From positions 1 through 18,751 of the forward strand of contig MSJI02000617.1 in NCBI GenBank assembly GCA_001931905.2: a stretch of 18,751 nucleotides of DNA, read 5' to 3'. Source of the stretch: Cladosporium sp. IMV 00045 (Eukaryota > Ascomycota > Dothideomycetes > Cladosporiales > Cladosporiaceae). The notes under the pieces are model-generated. The model saw only the letters and a list, made by a program, of their open reading frames with translations. It did not search any database and was not told where the DNA came from. This document shows positions 1 to 9,513 of the stretch, piece by piece. The stretch's first letter is position 1. Every line of letters starts with the position of its first letter. Made by a program: the position numbers and the translations under genes.

Positions 1-1151
1 CAGAGAACTTGCTGTTCTACCCCATTCCATTCATTCCCACGAAGAACCCGAAGCCTAAAGCCCCTGGTGACGAAGACAAGGAAGACGAGGGTGAATTCAT
101 CACTGGCCGTGGCTCCGGTGGCATCGGTCGCGTCAAGATTGCAGACTTCGGCCTCTCAAAGGTCATCTGGGATCACCAAACGATGACCCCTTGCGGCACC
201 GTCGGCTACACTGCACCTGAGATTGTCAAGGACGAGCGCTACTCCAAGAGTGTCGACATGTGGGCTCTCGGATGTGTGCTCTACACTCTTCTCTGCGGCT
301 TCCCTCCATTTTACGACGAGAGCATCCAGGTCCTCACCGAAAAGGTCGCGCGTGGCCAGTACACCTTCCTCTCGCCGTGGTGGGATGATATTTCGAAGAG
401 CGCTCAGGACCTTGTCTCACACTTGCTCACCGTCGATCCTGAAAAGCGTTACGACATCAAGCAGTTCTTGGATCACCCTTGGATCCGCCAAACTGATGAG
501 ACTACTTACGCTGCTGCCGACGCTCCTCCTCTTGCCACACCCTTAGCTACTCGCCAAGGACAGATGTCTGCCGGTTCCACTGGCTCAGGTCAGGACCCCT
601 TGAAGCAGGATTTCAGCTACCTGAAGGACACCCCCGGTGGCAAGGCAGAGGACTTCCGTTCTCCCGGTGCCGTCAACCTCCGTGAGGTGTTCGACGTGAG
701 CTACTCCGTCCACCGCCAGGAAGAAGAGGGCAAGCGCCGCAAGAACTTCACTCAGGGCTACCGTGGCGCCGCACCCATGAACGCCCTCAACCCTCTGGAC
801 GAGGAGTACGATGACGAGCAGGACGAGGGCGTCTCGCAACCATACTCAGCCAACTCCGCCGATCCACCAGCCAAGCTCCCCAAGGCCGGTGCCAACCCTG
901 ACGTCGGCGGTGTCGAGAAGCAAATGCGTAACACGTCGCTTTCGGCCGCCGCTCAGGCGAGGCAGGCCAACGCACCCAGGCAGGCACCGACGCAGAGGGG
1001 TTATGGCCAGCACAGCCCCGAAGTCGCCGCCGCGGCGAAGAAACAGGTCCGCAACAAGGGCGCCTTCGAGCTCAGCCTTGACAACGCCACTTTGCTTGGC
1101 AGGCGTGGAAAGAAGGGTCCCAGCAACCTGCGCGAGCAGATGGTGCAGTAA
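1..1151 (+). CDS. srk1: Srk1/Rck2-type serine/threonine protein kinase, C-terminal part (5' end outside window)
   Basis: The frame is open from the first bases and starts as ENLLFYPIPF, the end of the catalytic loop (HRDxKPENLLF; the first two bases 'ca' fit the last two of a Pro codon). An acidic insert of about 35 residues follows, then the DFG motif (bases 144-152), the activation segment TPCGTVGYTAPE and the lobe closing at HPWIR (about residue 162 of the 382 visible). The insert between ENLLF and DFG and the WWDDIS motif are typical of Srk1/Rck1/Rck2 kinases, CaMK-like MAPK-activated kinases that in yeasts act below Hog1/Sty1 in osmotic and oxidative stress. After the domain comes a low-complexity tail with the conserved block NLREVFDVS and an acidic stretch, ending in a basic segment (RRGKKGPSNLR) that could serve in MAPK docking; that role is inferred. 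No intron is visible in this part and the stop is TAA. The ATP-binding lobe is not in the window. Confidence 0.93.
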   Translation, partial: ENLLFYPIPFIPTKNPKPKAPGDEDKEDEGEFITGRGSGGIGRVKIADFGLSKVIWDHQTMTPCGTVGYTAPEIVKDERYSKSVDMWALGCVLYTLLCGFPPFYDESIQVLTEKVARGQYTFLSPWWDDISKSAQDLVSHLLTVDPEKRYDIKQFLDHPWIRQTDETTYAAADAPPLATPLATRQGQMSAGSTGSGQDPLKQDFSYLKDTPGGKAEDFRSPGAVNLREVFDVSYSVHRQEEEGKRRKNFTQGYRGAAPMNALNPLDEEYDDEQDEGVSQPYSANSADPPAKLPKAGANPDVGGVEKQMRNTSLSAAAQARQANAPRQAPTQRGYGQHSPEVAAAAKKQVRNKGAFELSLDNATLLGRRGKKGPSNLREQMVQ

Positions 1152-2126
1152 GCGACACGCTTGCGCTTTCTTGCGTTAGGGGAACTTGACATGCGACGCT
1201 TTCCAATGTCGCGTCGTCAAACACGACCCTTCGTCAGTCACTCAACAGCTTTTGTACGCTTCACGATCAGGGATGCTTCACGGTTCTTTCACTACAGGCA
1301 GGCAACTCAACGGAAGCCAAATAATGCTCAGGAAAGGGCGAAAGGTGGCGGGGTTGGCAAGTCCGCCTACAAAAGCACAGGAGTAATAAGGCGAGGAACC
1401 GATTCGCTCGTCAGTTCACTGCCTTGCTGCTTGTGCCGATTCTTTTCCTCGTCTTGGCAACTTCTTTTCTTGGGGTTTATTTTTTCATGCGGGACGATTA
1501 GCATTCACGGGGCGTTTACTTCTCCTTACTTTACTGTCATGGTGGGATTATTGATGGCAAAGACTTTATGCAATTACTTCTCTTTAACTGCCTTCTCAAA
1601 CTTCGAGGCACGGATCGATGATTTGGTTTCGTCGACTCTTGATGTTCCTTCCCCATGGTCACTTCTGACTTGGGCGAAATCACTTGATCAAAGCATTGAG
1701 GCGAGCTCGGGTAGCTGGCTGTATGCGATATTGATGGTTTCCAAACGTTCGGAATGATCGGTGGTTTTCGTGAGGTTTCTGTGAATCTTTTCATCTTCGT
1801 TCTATGAGATGAGATCTTTATCATCTTGAACACCATGAGACAAAGCGAAAACAGACGTGATGACATAGAACACGTGACTATCCTCTCCCTGTGAAGGAGT
1901 GAGGTTTCCCCATGCAGTCCAGGGTCCAGGGTTAGCTGGAGAGGAGCTGGCCAGAGCTCCCGTTGAAGTACGACGACAAACAGTACCTTGGGGTGCGTGA
2001 GAACAACAATTACATTCAACACCGACCACTAAACCATACCCTTTGTTCTAGGAAACCAATATCACGACCTAACGGCAGGCAGTCCACCCAATCGAGCGGA
2101 CGGACCGTCACAACTTCACCCTCACA
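1152..2126. other. Intergenic: kinase 3' region and MTC1 promoter/leader
   Basis: No recognisable gene in 975 bases. The left part should hold the kinase 3' UTR and the right part the promoter and 5' leader of the Mtc1 gene. Short open frames on both strands have no recognisable family and mixed composition, and I read them as chance. A possible leader intron is listed separately. Confidence 0.6.
1993..2051 (+). other. Possible 59-nt intron in the 5' leader of the Mtc1 gene
   Basis: GTGCGT at 1993 is followed by a branch-like CACTAAAC and the pyrimidine-rich acceptor TTGTTCTAG ending at 2051, about 75 bases before the Mtc1 start codon. Size and layout match the coding introns elsewhere in the window, but nothing here is protein-coding, so only the splice-like signals support it. 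Confidence 0.3.
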
Positions 2127-3749
2127 ATGGCTCGCAACGCCAACGACCTTCTCGCCGACCTGGATTCTCTCGGTGTCGCAGAACAGAAGGCAGCATCCAA
2201 CAAGACCAACAAGACCACACCAAAGCCTGCACCCGCCGGCGGCAACAAATCCTCAAACAGCAACAATGACGAAGACCCTTTCGGAGACATCCAAGCCCAG
2301 CTCGCCGCCAAAGCCCAATCGACATCCCGCCCTGGGACTCCGCGCATGTCCAGCTCGGCCACCAGCGCGACCACAAAGTCGCCCAAGCGTGCTGAACACA
2401 CGCCTGCTTCGTCTGGTGCGCCGAGTGCGAGGACCAGCAGTGAGGATAGGCTGAGGAGTGGTGGTGCCGCTGCTGCGGCGCCTGTAAGGAAGAGCGGGGA
2501 GAGTGCGAGAGGTTACCACCAGGGTATCACGCCTGGCGAGGGCGAAGAGACGGGCAAGGCGCAAGAGGAGTCCGCCGCCGCCCCTGCGGCAGCACCAGCG
2601 CCTCCTCAAAGCTCCGGTGGAGGCTGGTGGGGCAGCATGTACAGCGCAGCCAGCGCAGCCGTCAAACAGGCCGAGACGCTCGCCAAAGAAATCAGCGCCA
2701 ACGAGGAGGCCCAGCGCTGGGCTGGCCAGGTGCGCGCCATCGGCGGCAAGAACCTGTCCAACCTGCAGCATCTCAGCACGGATATCCGCTCGCGCGCCCT
2801 GCCGACCTTCACCACGTTGCTGCAGCACATCGCGCCTCCGATCTCCGCCCATGAACGCCTGCAGATCCACACCACCCACGACATCCAAAACTACCCGGGC
2901 CTTGACCCGCTGATCTACCAAGTCTTCTCGCGCACCATGGCGCAAGTCGAAGGCGGCGACCTGATGGTCATCCAGCGCGGGACGGAGCAAAAGAGCCGCG
3001 GCCGCTCTGGCTCAGACGCCCAAGGGTACCGAGGAGGTGTTCTCGGCGGCGGCGGCAGCGGCTGGAGCGACGGACCCTGGTGGAGGGAGGAAGGCGTCAC
3101 GCGCTCCCTGGGCACCGTCCCGGGGTTGAGAGAAGGCACTCGACTCGCCCGCGTGGGCGCAGAGTCTTACGCGAAGGAGTTCTTCGACTCGCGCGGCGGC
3201 GTGGAGGAGGCCGCCAAGCAGGCCACGGAAACTCTCTCGGATTCCAACCCCGTGCGCAGCTCGGACATCTTCCTCGCCATCCAAGCCATCAGCTCCCCGG
3301 CCGACGACCAGCTGTTCGCCGACGACGGGCGCGCCGGCGCAGAAGAGAGCAGCAAAGACGCCAGCGTCGCCGAGCCCGCGCCCGAAGCCGAGGAAACAGT
3401 CGTCTTCGCCATCTACCTCCACGACCCCATCCACAGCCTTTCCTTCAGCACGCTCTCGCAACCATTTCCGTCAAAATGGGCTTCGTGGCTCGACGCCAGC
3501 GCGGCCGCAGACCCCGCCGCCAACGAGGCCGGCCTGCCGGACAGCATTCAGGAGATCATCGCGGCGGGCGGCCTGGATCCGCGCGAGTGGGTGGCGGAGT
3601 GGATGGAGGAGGTTCTGAGTCTGGCCGTTGGCGTTGTTGCGCAGAGGTACGTGGCGCGCAGGATGGGGGTTGGTGAGGGCGGGTTGGGCAGGGGGAAGAA
3701 GAGGGCGGAGGAGGGGGATATTTCGGGGGAGGCTGCTAGGGCGATTTGA
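2127..3749 (+). CDS. MTC1: Mtc1 homologue (maintenance of telomere capping protein 1, DUF5427)
   Basis: Intronless, 540 residues, ATG in good context (CACAATGG), stop TGA. It opens with MARNANDLLADLDSLGV, then has about 145 residues rich in Ser, Pro, Ala and Lys that look disordered. The conserved part starts at GGWWGSMYSAASAAVKQAE (around residue 165), continues through SALPTFTTLLQHIAPPI-type and YQVFSRTMAQVEGGDLMVIQ segments, and later the strongly typical IYLHDPIHSLSFSTLSQPFP and WLDA block. This order is that of the fungal DUF5427 family, whose yeast member Mtc1 was found through a genetic interaction with the telomere-capping mutant cdc13-1 and has been reported at early Golgi/COPI structures. 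Molecular function is unknown. No membrane helix or signal peptide is visible. Loop segments near residues 285-310 and 400-430 are Gly- or Glu-rich and probably variable between species. Confidence 0.88.
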   Translation: MARNANDLLADLDSLGVAEQKAASNKTNKTTPKPAPAGGNKSSNSNNDEDPFGDIQAQLAAKAQSTSRPGTPRMSSSATSATTKSPKRAEHTPASSGAPSARTSSEDRLRSGGAAAAAPVRKSGESARGYHQGITPGEGEETGKAQEESAAAPAAAPAPPQSSGGGWWGSMYSAASAAVKQAETLAKEISANEEAQRWAGQVRAIGGKNLSNLQHLSTDIRSRALPTFTTLLQHIAPPISAHERLQIHTTHDIQNYPGLDPLIYQVFSRTMAQVEGGDLMVIQRGTEQKSRGRSGSDAQGYRGGVLGGGGSGWSDGPWWREEGVTRSLGTVPGLREGTRLARVGAESYAKEFFDSRGGVEEAAKQATETLSDSNPVRSSDIFLAIQAISSPADDQLFADDGRAGAEESSKDASVAEPAPEAEETVVFAIYLHDPIHSLSFSTLSQPFPSKWASWLDASAAADPAANEAGLPDSIQEIIAAGGLDPREWVAEWMEEVLSLAVGVVAQRYVARRMGVGEGGLGRGKKRAEEGDISGEAARAI

Positions 3750-5020
3750 GAGTGATGGGGGGTTGATGTCGTCTGTCTTTGTGAGCTGTCATTGTGTACC
3801 GCCAGTCTTGGTGTTTGGAATGCGGTCCGATTCATATCCCTCGTTAGAGGAAACGGGGTTAATGGTTCTTTTTATGCTGTATTCCAGGATTTTTTTTGTA
3901 TCCCTACAGACTCGCTTTCTTCTCTCGATTCATCCGCTACAGGTCTCCCATGTTCACCGCACCCAAAGCAGAAACAGGGGCTATTCGATATCATCGAACA
4001 GCATCACATCACTGGCGAGATTCAGGCGCCATCGCACAGAGACGGAGAGCCCAAATTTCGGCCTTTAGGCCACGCCTCTCGCACCTGCGAGAAAAGCTCT
4101 TTCGATACCCACGGTCATTACAAATCTCTTGTTGCTGAACCAAGTATGGCCAGAGCGAGCGATTGGACGAAGTCATTGGGAGGAGAATGCAAGATGTCGC
4201 TACCGAGCGCGCAGGTTTGAGGGAAGAGATGGAGTTTTGAGCGTAAGGGGGCACGAGGCGATACCCCAGAGTTCATAGGTTGAGAGCCTCGATGGCGGGG
4301 ATCGAGAGGGATCGGAGTTGGGGGAGTGTGCTTATTCGATCGTCGAGAACATAGTGATTCGATTTCCGCTAATAGTCATGTAGGCCTCTCGCAGAGGCCG
4401 TCTGGGGCTTTGGTGGTGATAGCGATGGCGGACATGATAAGATGGAGAAACAAAAAAACCAATTCGCCGTTCTTCTGCCTTGCAAGTGAAGAATATGAAT
4501 GCACGGTCGAAGCCGACGGCCAAACGACAGTGATAGAACACTCTCGATTCCCATTATATGCACCTTGAGAGGCGCCGCTTTCACGCTGCATTAGTGGAGG
4601 CAGCACCGCAATGAAGGTACCTTCTTGATTCGATCGATTGTTTCGAATTGCAGGCCTGGAGAAATGGCACCTAGATGGACACATAGACGTTTGTATGTCA
4701 AGACAGTGCTCGCAGACGGTAAATTTGCCTACAAATCCGAAGTCTTTCTTTCCTGATGCACGATTTCGTAGGATCTCTCGCGGGTCCAGCCATTTTCGGT
4801 GACCCACTACCAACCATGGCGATGGCGATCCTCCTGTTGTCCTTCATATTCTGCCTTTTCTTCGCTGTCGATTTCGACATGGACCTTTTTCAGTATGCCT
4901 ATTGGCGTTCCTCCTTCAGTCGACATCTCTTTACACCCCAGTATCGCATCGAACGAGTCTCTCCCAGTATTTTCGGAATTTGCACTAGGGAGAGGGTGCA
5001 GCTCATGGGTGCCATTCGGG
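3750..5020. other. Intergenic between convergent genes (MTC1 and the rhodopsin-like gene)
   Basis: About 1.3 kb with no recognisable gene. Both neighbours end here, so it should contain two 3' UTRs. Open frames of up to about 145 codons exist on either strand (for example 3792-4220 plus and 4376-4813 minus), but they have no recognisable family, no domain-like composition and no splice pattern joining them to conserved sequence. I see no repeat or transposon end. Confidence 0.55.
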
Positions 5021-6154
5021 TCAGTCGAATGAGCTGGATTTGCATATCCTCGCGATGTTGATTGGCGACCAGTGAAAAGTGCTTTTAGCGGTGAGATACA
5101 TGAAAGGGAGAGCTAGTCGCAGGAGAACTGCCAGCGTTCCGCTCAAGATGATCTGTGTTCTAAGGTAAATGTTTCAACCTACGCCTACGTTCATTTCTAC
5201 CGATCCCCACATGAGCAACGAGGAGTTGTTTCCATCCTTCTGGATTTGCTCGATTTGTACCGCTCTCAATATAGAAAAGGCAACTGTGGACATGCCGGCC
5301 GTGAACAAGGCGATCAGGACCATCTTCTGCCGCAACACCATCTGCAATAATATGAAGATCGCTAACGGTATCGTAAATGTGGACACGTCACAAAGAATTG
5401 TAACTGTTGCAGTAGCCTATCGAGCGTCAGTAACGATATCTTGCGCTTGACCGGGTGCCTGACACATACAATCCAAGTTGCATAATTTGGAAGGCATTCG
5501 CCATCGATCCATGGTTTCCAGCTTTTCGAAACCGGGCTACACTGGAACACAATGGCGATCGTGGCAATGAGGTGTAATGCCACATTCGTGTATATCCAGT
5601 AATGGACGAACTTGCCGACTGGGGTCTTGACCCGAGCCGCTGGCTCGGCAGTGATACGTGCAAATTGAAGACATGCAGTCCATTTGTATCCGCACACTGC
5701 CATCTGGTACAAAGGCCGTCCGGCAAAATTGACCTTGGTTCCCCGGGGGTCCGCGTCAATACCTTGCTTTATCGCGGTGGTTGACTGGTGATCGACATTG
5801 ATACGTACTTTTGAGTATTTGGGTATACTAGCTTGTGGGCGCAGATGTACTGGCAGCCCGAGATCTAGTCTGGTTTGCCAGACCGCAAGACCGGTGTATA
5901 TGGCGACGACAATCTGTAAACCATCAGCCTCTCGATGCCTCGAGCATGTCCGCGACAATGAGAGGAAGACTTACACACGTGAATATCGATAAGTAGTCGT
6001 CGGATCCCACATGCTTCACCAGGAATTTTCTCACCCAGAATCGAATGGCCACGATCAGTACCGTCAACGACGTGAACGCAAGACAGACTCCGAGAATGGT
6101 AGGGTATTTTGAGATCGTCTCTACCTCCGGCGAGACGTGCAGCACCCATGGCAT
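5021..6154 (-). CDS. Rhodopsin-like (Pth11/SAT4-type) seven-helix integral membrane protein, C-terminus uncertain
   Basis: Spliced minus-strand gene of the fungal rhodopsin-like membrane-protein family, which includes the Pth11 and SAT4 relatives; some are surface receptors in plant pathogens, but most have no known ligand. Exon 1 is 6154-5975, intron 5974-5914 (GTAAGT...ACAG). Exon 2 runs to 5470, and intron 5469-5417 (GTATGT, branch CTGAC, TAG) joins it to exon 3. Joins are in phase. Family landmarks in order: helix 1 (LTVLIVAIRFWVRKF), GSDDYLSIF, VNFAGRPLYQMAVCGYK, a helix leading to IVFQCSPVSKSW, ECLPNYATW, the helix with VTILCDVSTFTIP, and LLMWGSVEMNVG. A likely further intron, 5808-5734 (75 nt, GTACGT donor, AAG acceptor), separates IPKYSK from VNFAGRP. 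After EMNVG a TGA (5176-5174) interrupts; the same frame then gives IILSGTLAVLLRLALPFMYL, a good seventh helix, ending at 5021. A 30-nt intron 5182-5153 (GTAGGT...ACACAG) would remove the TGA. Without it the product ends at 5174 with six helices. Start at 6154 was chosen for Kozak context; an in-frame ATG at 6199 is the alternative. Confidence 0.78.
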
Positions 6155-7485
6155 TGTGGATCGATTGGACTTGTAATCACCTGAAAACCGAAAAGACATC
6201 CATCTGGTTCCTGGGATGTTTTATTCTCCTTTTCATGCCACCTAGCAGTACTACGCGAGAACTGGAGGGATGCTCGTCGTCGAGCGGTGCGTGCGCTCCC
6301 ATCGTGCTGGCATTCAAGCATATTCACCATCTAGGCGAAAGTTCGCTGAGTGCTCCTATTACTCTAGCACTGCAGTATTCCAGTAACAGATGAGATGCTT
6401 CGCAAAGCAAGTCATCTTGTGCGGCGTTGATGAGAATGCTGGCTACGTAGTTCCGTAATTCAACGGCAACAGGGGAACAGGGTCTTCGACAACGCCGCAA
6501 TACACGATATGCCATGCGACGTCACGATAAGCAGGGCAAGGATGGACTAACGCACGCCGCACACGGGAAGGATCCCAGTAGCGCCTGATGCCTCCTCGTC
6601 TGTATGCGTAATATTGCGGCCCTTGGGGTCTCGGAAGCAAGATCAACGACCCTACAGCACGCCAAGCGCCGCTCCACGAACCACCATGATCCCCGCCTGC
6701 AGCTCAACATGCCGCGAAGCTATCCCTAACGAAATGCTACGGAGATGTTGCCAAAGGGCGACAAAGTGCGTCGCTCGCTTCGACGAGCCGACAGGGTACC
6801 GAGCGGGATCTTTGTCCTCGTCGGCAGGCGACAGGACGAAGACTCTTACGCGAGGTATGCCATCCTCTGCGGCCGACCGTCACGGAGACGCTGGCAGCTC
6901 TGGCGTCTTGGGGCAATCTGGGCCCTCGTTCACTCAGCTTGTTGATCACCAAGGAGACCGGGAGGGATACTTGGTATTGATAGAGGACGCACTGAACTTG
7001 TGATCGCCTCCCAGCCATTACTCAACACCACGCAAAAAGCAGAATGCTGAGCTGCGAAGTACCCTCGTACGTGGCGAAATTTTCATGCTTCGGGCATCAA
7101 CATCAGATGGCCTTCGATATCGCAACGTGTCCGAGACTCGCCGGGATGCGCCCCCCTATGAAAGGCCCAAAGATTGTTGCACCCGCCAAGCCACGTCTGT
7201 CGGCTACAACCCAACAGATGCGACTAGTTCTAGGCCGTGTAACTACACAAGTAATAAAGTACTGCACCAGACGCTTAGCGTGAATAAATGTTCAGGCGAT
7301 GGCATGCGGACCAGTCTGCGCAACTGCAAGTTGATCGGCCAGTAGTCTCTTTCATGATTCGCATGTACCGACCGCAACACGGGAAGCCTGTGGCCGACGG
7401 CGTTGGTCAATAAATCAAAGTGTTTCCCTTCCGATCGCGAATTTCTACGCATACTAGTTGACACGAACCGATACAGCGACCGGCC
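6155..7485. promoter_or_regulatory. Shared upstream region of the divergent rhodopsin-like and MFS genes
   Basis: About 1.3 kb between two start codons pointing away from each other, so it should carry both promoters. No recognisable gene: the open frames on either strand are arginine- and serine-rich chance readings. Isolated motif-like words occur, for example GACGTCA at 6518-6524 next to GATAAG at 6526-6531 (CRE-like and GATA-like), but single short words in 1.3 kb are weak evidence. A splice-acceptor-like TTTTCAG lies on the minus strand just 5' of the chosen rhodopsin-like start, compatible with a leader intron. Confidence 0.45.
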
Positions 7486-9118
7486 ATGGAGAGCGTCCAT
7501 TCGTCTACAACACCCCAGGTAGCTGGGGATACCAATGAGAAGTCTTCAGGCTCGCATCCACCATTCCCGGATCAGTCCAAGCAAGCGACACGCACATGCA
7601 TCGTCAATTCGGAAGAAGATGAAGCTACGATGCGCAGACTGCTACACAAAATCGACTGGCGAATTTTTCCCATCGCGATCACCATCTACACTTTCAACTT
7701 CTTGGACAAAGTGGCATTCAACGTGAGTAAAGCGTGGCGAGTCCCGAGGGCAATTTGGTTGACGTGCCTACCAGTATGCAGCACCTATGGGGATGAATCA
7801 AGACCTAGCGCTGAAAGGCAACGAGTTCTCCAACACGGCCACTTTCTTCTTCGTCGCCTACCTAATCGCGGAGCTGCCCACGGGTGAGAAAACCATCTGT
7901 AACGACCGAAAGAATGCAAAACTGATCGTGTTTCTCTTCGCTGTCCAGCTTTTATCTTGACCAAATTCTCGGCGAGCAAATACCTTGGAGTCAATGTCGT
8001 GCTTTGGGGAATAGCAACTGCATGTACAGCAGCTGCAACCGGCTACCGCACCTTGCTGAGATGTCGCGTGTGCATTGGAATTTTCGAGGCTTGCGCAGTA
8101 CCTGCATTAATGATCATCACTGGTCGATGGTACAATGAGTCTGAGCAGGCACCTCGACAGGCATTGTGGTACTGTGGCTTGGGAGCTGGCCAGATCGTCG
8201 GCGGACTTCTATCTTTTGGATTTCAGCACGAAACAAATTCGGCCCTCCAAAGTTGGAGACTGATGTTTGTGGTGCTAGGTAGCATCACGACACTCCTGGG
8301 TCTTGTGACTTTTGCTTTCCTTCCGGATACTCCTTCGACCTCAAAGTTTCTGTCAGATACAGAAAAAGAGATGGTTCAACAGCATCTATCCAGTGATAGG
8401 AGGCATAACCAGCAGCACAGATTCGATCCTGGACAACTAGCGGATACCTTCAAAGATCCGCAGATATGGCTGCTATGCGCCATGACAATCTTGGTTCGTG
8501 ACTAGCAAGACGTCGTCTTTCCTATGCCTGAAGCAGTTCTGATGCTAATTCTTTTCCATCGTAGCCAAGTATTTCATCCGGGGTCATTTCGACCTACTCG
8601 GCTACATTGATTAGAAACGATGGGCACTCACCGAAAGCTGGGGCACTTCTTAACATTCCGTCCGGCGCAGTGTCGATCATAAGCCACTGATCGCCGGGTA
8701 CGGTGCTCGTAGAACCTCGTACCGCTGTTTGTGGTTCATCGCTTCATGCGTTTTGGGGATGACGGGCGGCGCGTTAATGAGCTTCTCCCCGTCCAGCAAC
8801 AAAGCGGGCCGTCTTGCGGGTATTTATTTGGTCAACTCGGTCGTCTCAACCGTCATGATTGTGTACCAGTTGACGATTGCAAACACTGTGGGACACACGA
8901 AGCGAGCATTCAGCGCGACCATCATGGCTTTCGCGTTCGGCGCGGGCAACATCATCGGTCCTCAGACGTTCCGGGCACAAGACGCGCCTGAGTATCTACC
9001 GGCCAAAATCACGGTGCTCGTTACCCAAGGCACAGCTGCCTTGTTGGCTGTGGTTCTTCTGGCCTTCTACGTCAAATGCAACAAATCATCGAAACGCTCG
9101 ATTAGACACGTATATTAG
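7486..9118 (+). CDS. MFS transporter, anion:cation symporter (Dal5/allantoate permease-like) family, frameshifted
   Basis: Four exons: 7486-7722, 7775-7883, 7949-8493 and 8565-9118, with introns of 52, 65 and 71 nt (donors GTGAGT, GTGAGA, GTTCGT; acceptors CAG, CAG, TAG). The reading shows the standard order of this family: a cytosolic N-tail with RLLHKIDWRIFPI and FNFLDKVAFN, YAAPMGMNQDL then GNEFSNTATFFFVAYLIAEL, FSASKYLGVNVVLWGIATA, FEACAVPALMIITGRWY, the central loop with FLPDTPST and KDPQIWLL, LLNIPSGAV, and the late block GHTKRAFSATIM...GNIIGPQTF. Twelve helices are implied, in the plasma membrane. Relatives carry organic anions such as allantoate, nicotinate and related acids; the substrate here is unknown. 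At 8682-8690 the frame breaks: exon 4 runs from PSISS to VSIIS and meets TGA (8688-8690), while LIAGYGARRTSYR continues one frame over from 8687. One missing base explains it; no GT-AG intron does. With that base the length would be 481 residues, normal for the family. The C-tail is short. Possibly a young pseudogene or an assembly error. Confidence 0.85.
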
Positions 9119-9513
9119 ATCAGACGGCTTGGTCACGAAGGGGTGCAACAATAGGATGAGTCGGAGAAGATCACGTTTGGATTTTGATCATCATAGTCCT
9201 GGCTTGGAAACCCGGAAAGATTCGAGAGTCTGTACAAACATTCCCGAGTCGTGCCAGTAGAGCCTGCGATCCGTGACGACGCACGGCATACGCAGGGCTT
9301 CGCCAATGGTATTCTCGCTTGCAATAATGCGTACCGACATGCAGTAGCGTTGAAAACGGATTGACGGTCTGTATCTACCATGGCACTTTGGGTCCGTTGA
9401 CGCTGCACCTTTGACTGTCGCTTCGTGAAAAGGCATGGAGCCCGCCCGATGAGTTCCCCGATCTTTCTCTCATTTCGGGTCACCAGTGACTCCCAGACGG
9501 TCTGACTGCTGTC
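9119..9513. other. Intergenic between the MFS and monooxygenase genes
   Basis: About 395 bases holding the MFS 3' end and the promoter of the monooxygenase gene. Nothing recognisable as coding on either strand. Both flanking genes are on the plus strand, so each is expected to have its own transcript, as is usual in fungi. Confidence 0.5.

Noticed and set aside
1161..1757. 198-codon plus-strand frame after the kinase, with some hydrophobic stretches
   Set aside because: It lies in the expected kinase 3' UTR, its start context is poor, and no family is recognisable. The hydrophobicity comes from T-rich sequence.
2253..2990. 245-codon minus-strand frame opposite MTC1
   Set aside because: Shadow of the GC-rich MTC1 coding strand. 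It is arginine- and glycine-rich and has no family resemblance.
3792..4220. 142-codon plus-strand frame between MTC1 and the rhodopsin-like gene
   Set aside because: It has no recognisable domain and lies within the probable MTC1 3' UTR. A small species-specific protein cannot be excluded, but nothing supports it.
5417..5469. Second frame disruption in the rhodopsin-like gene
   Set aside because: It is a normal 53-nt intron with GTATGT donor, CTGAC branch and TAG acceptor. Removing it joins ATWI to ATATVTILCD in phase.
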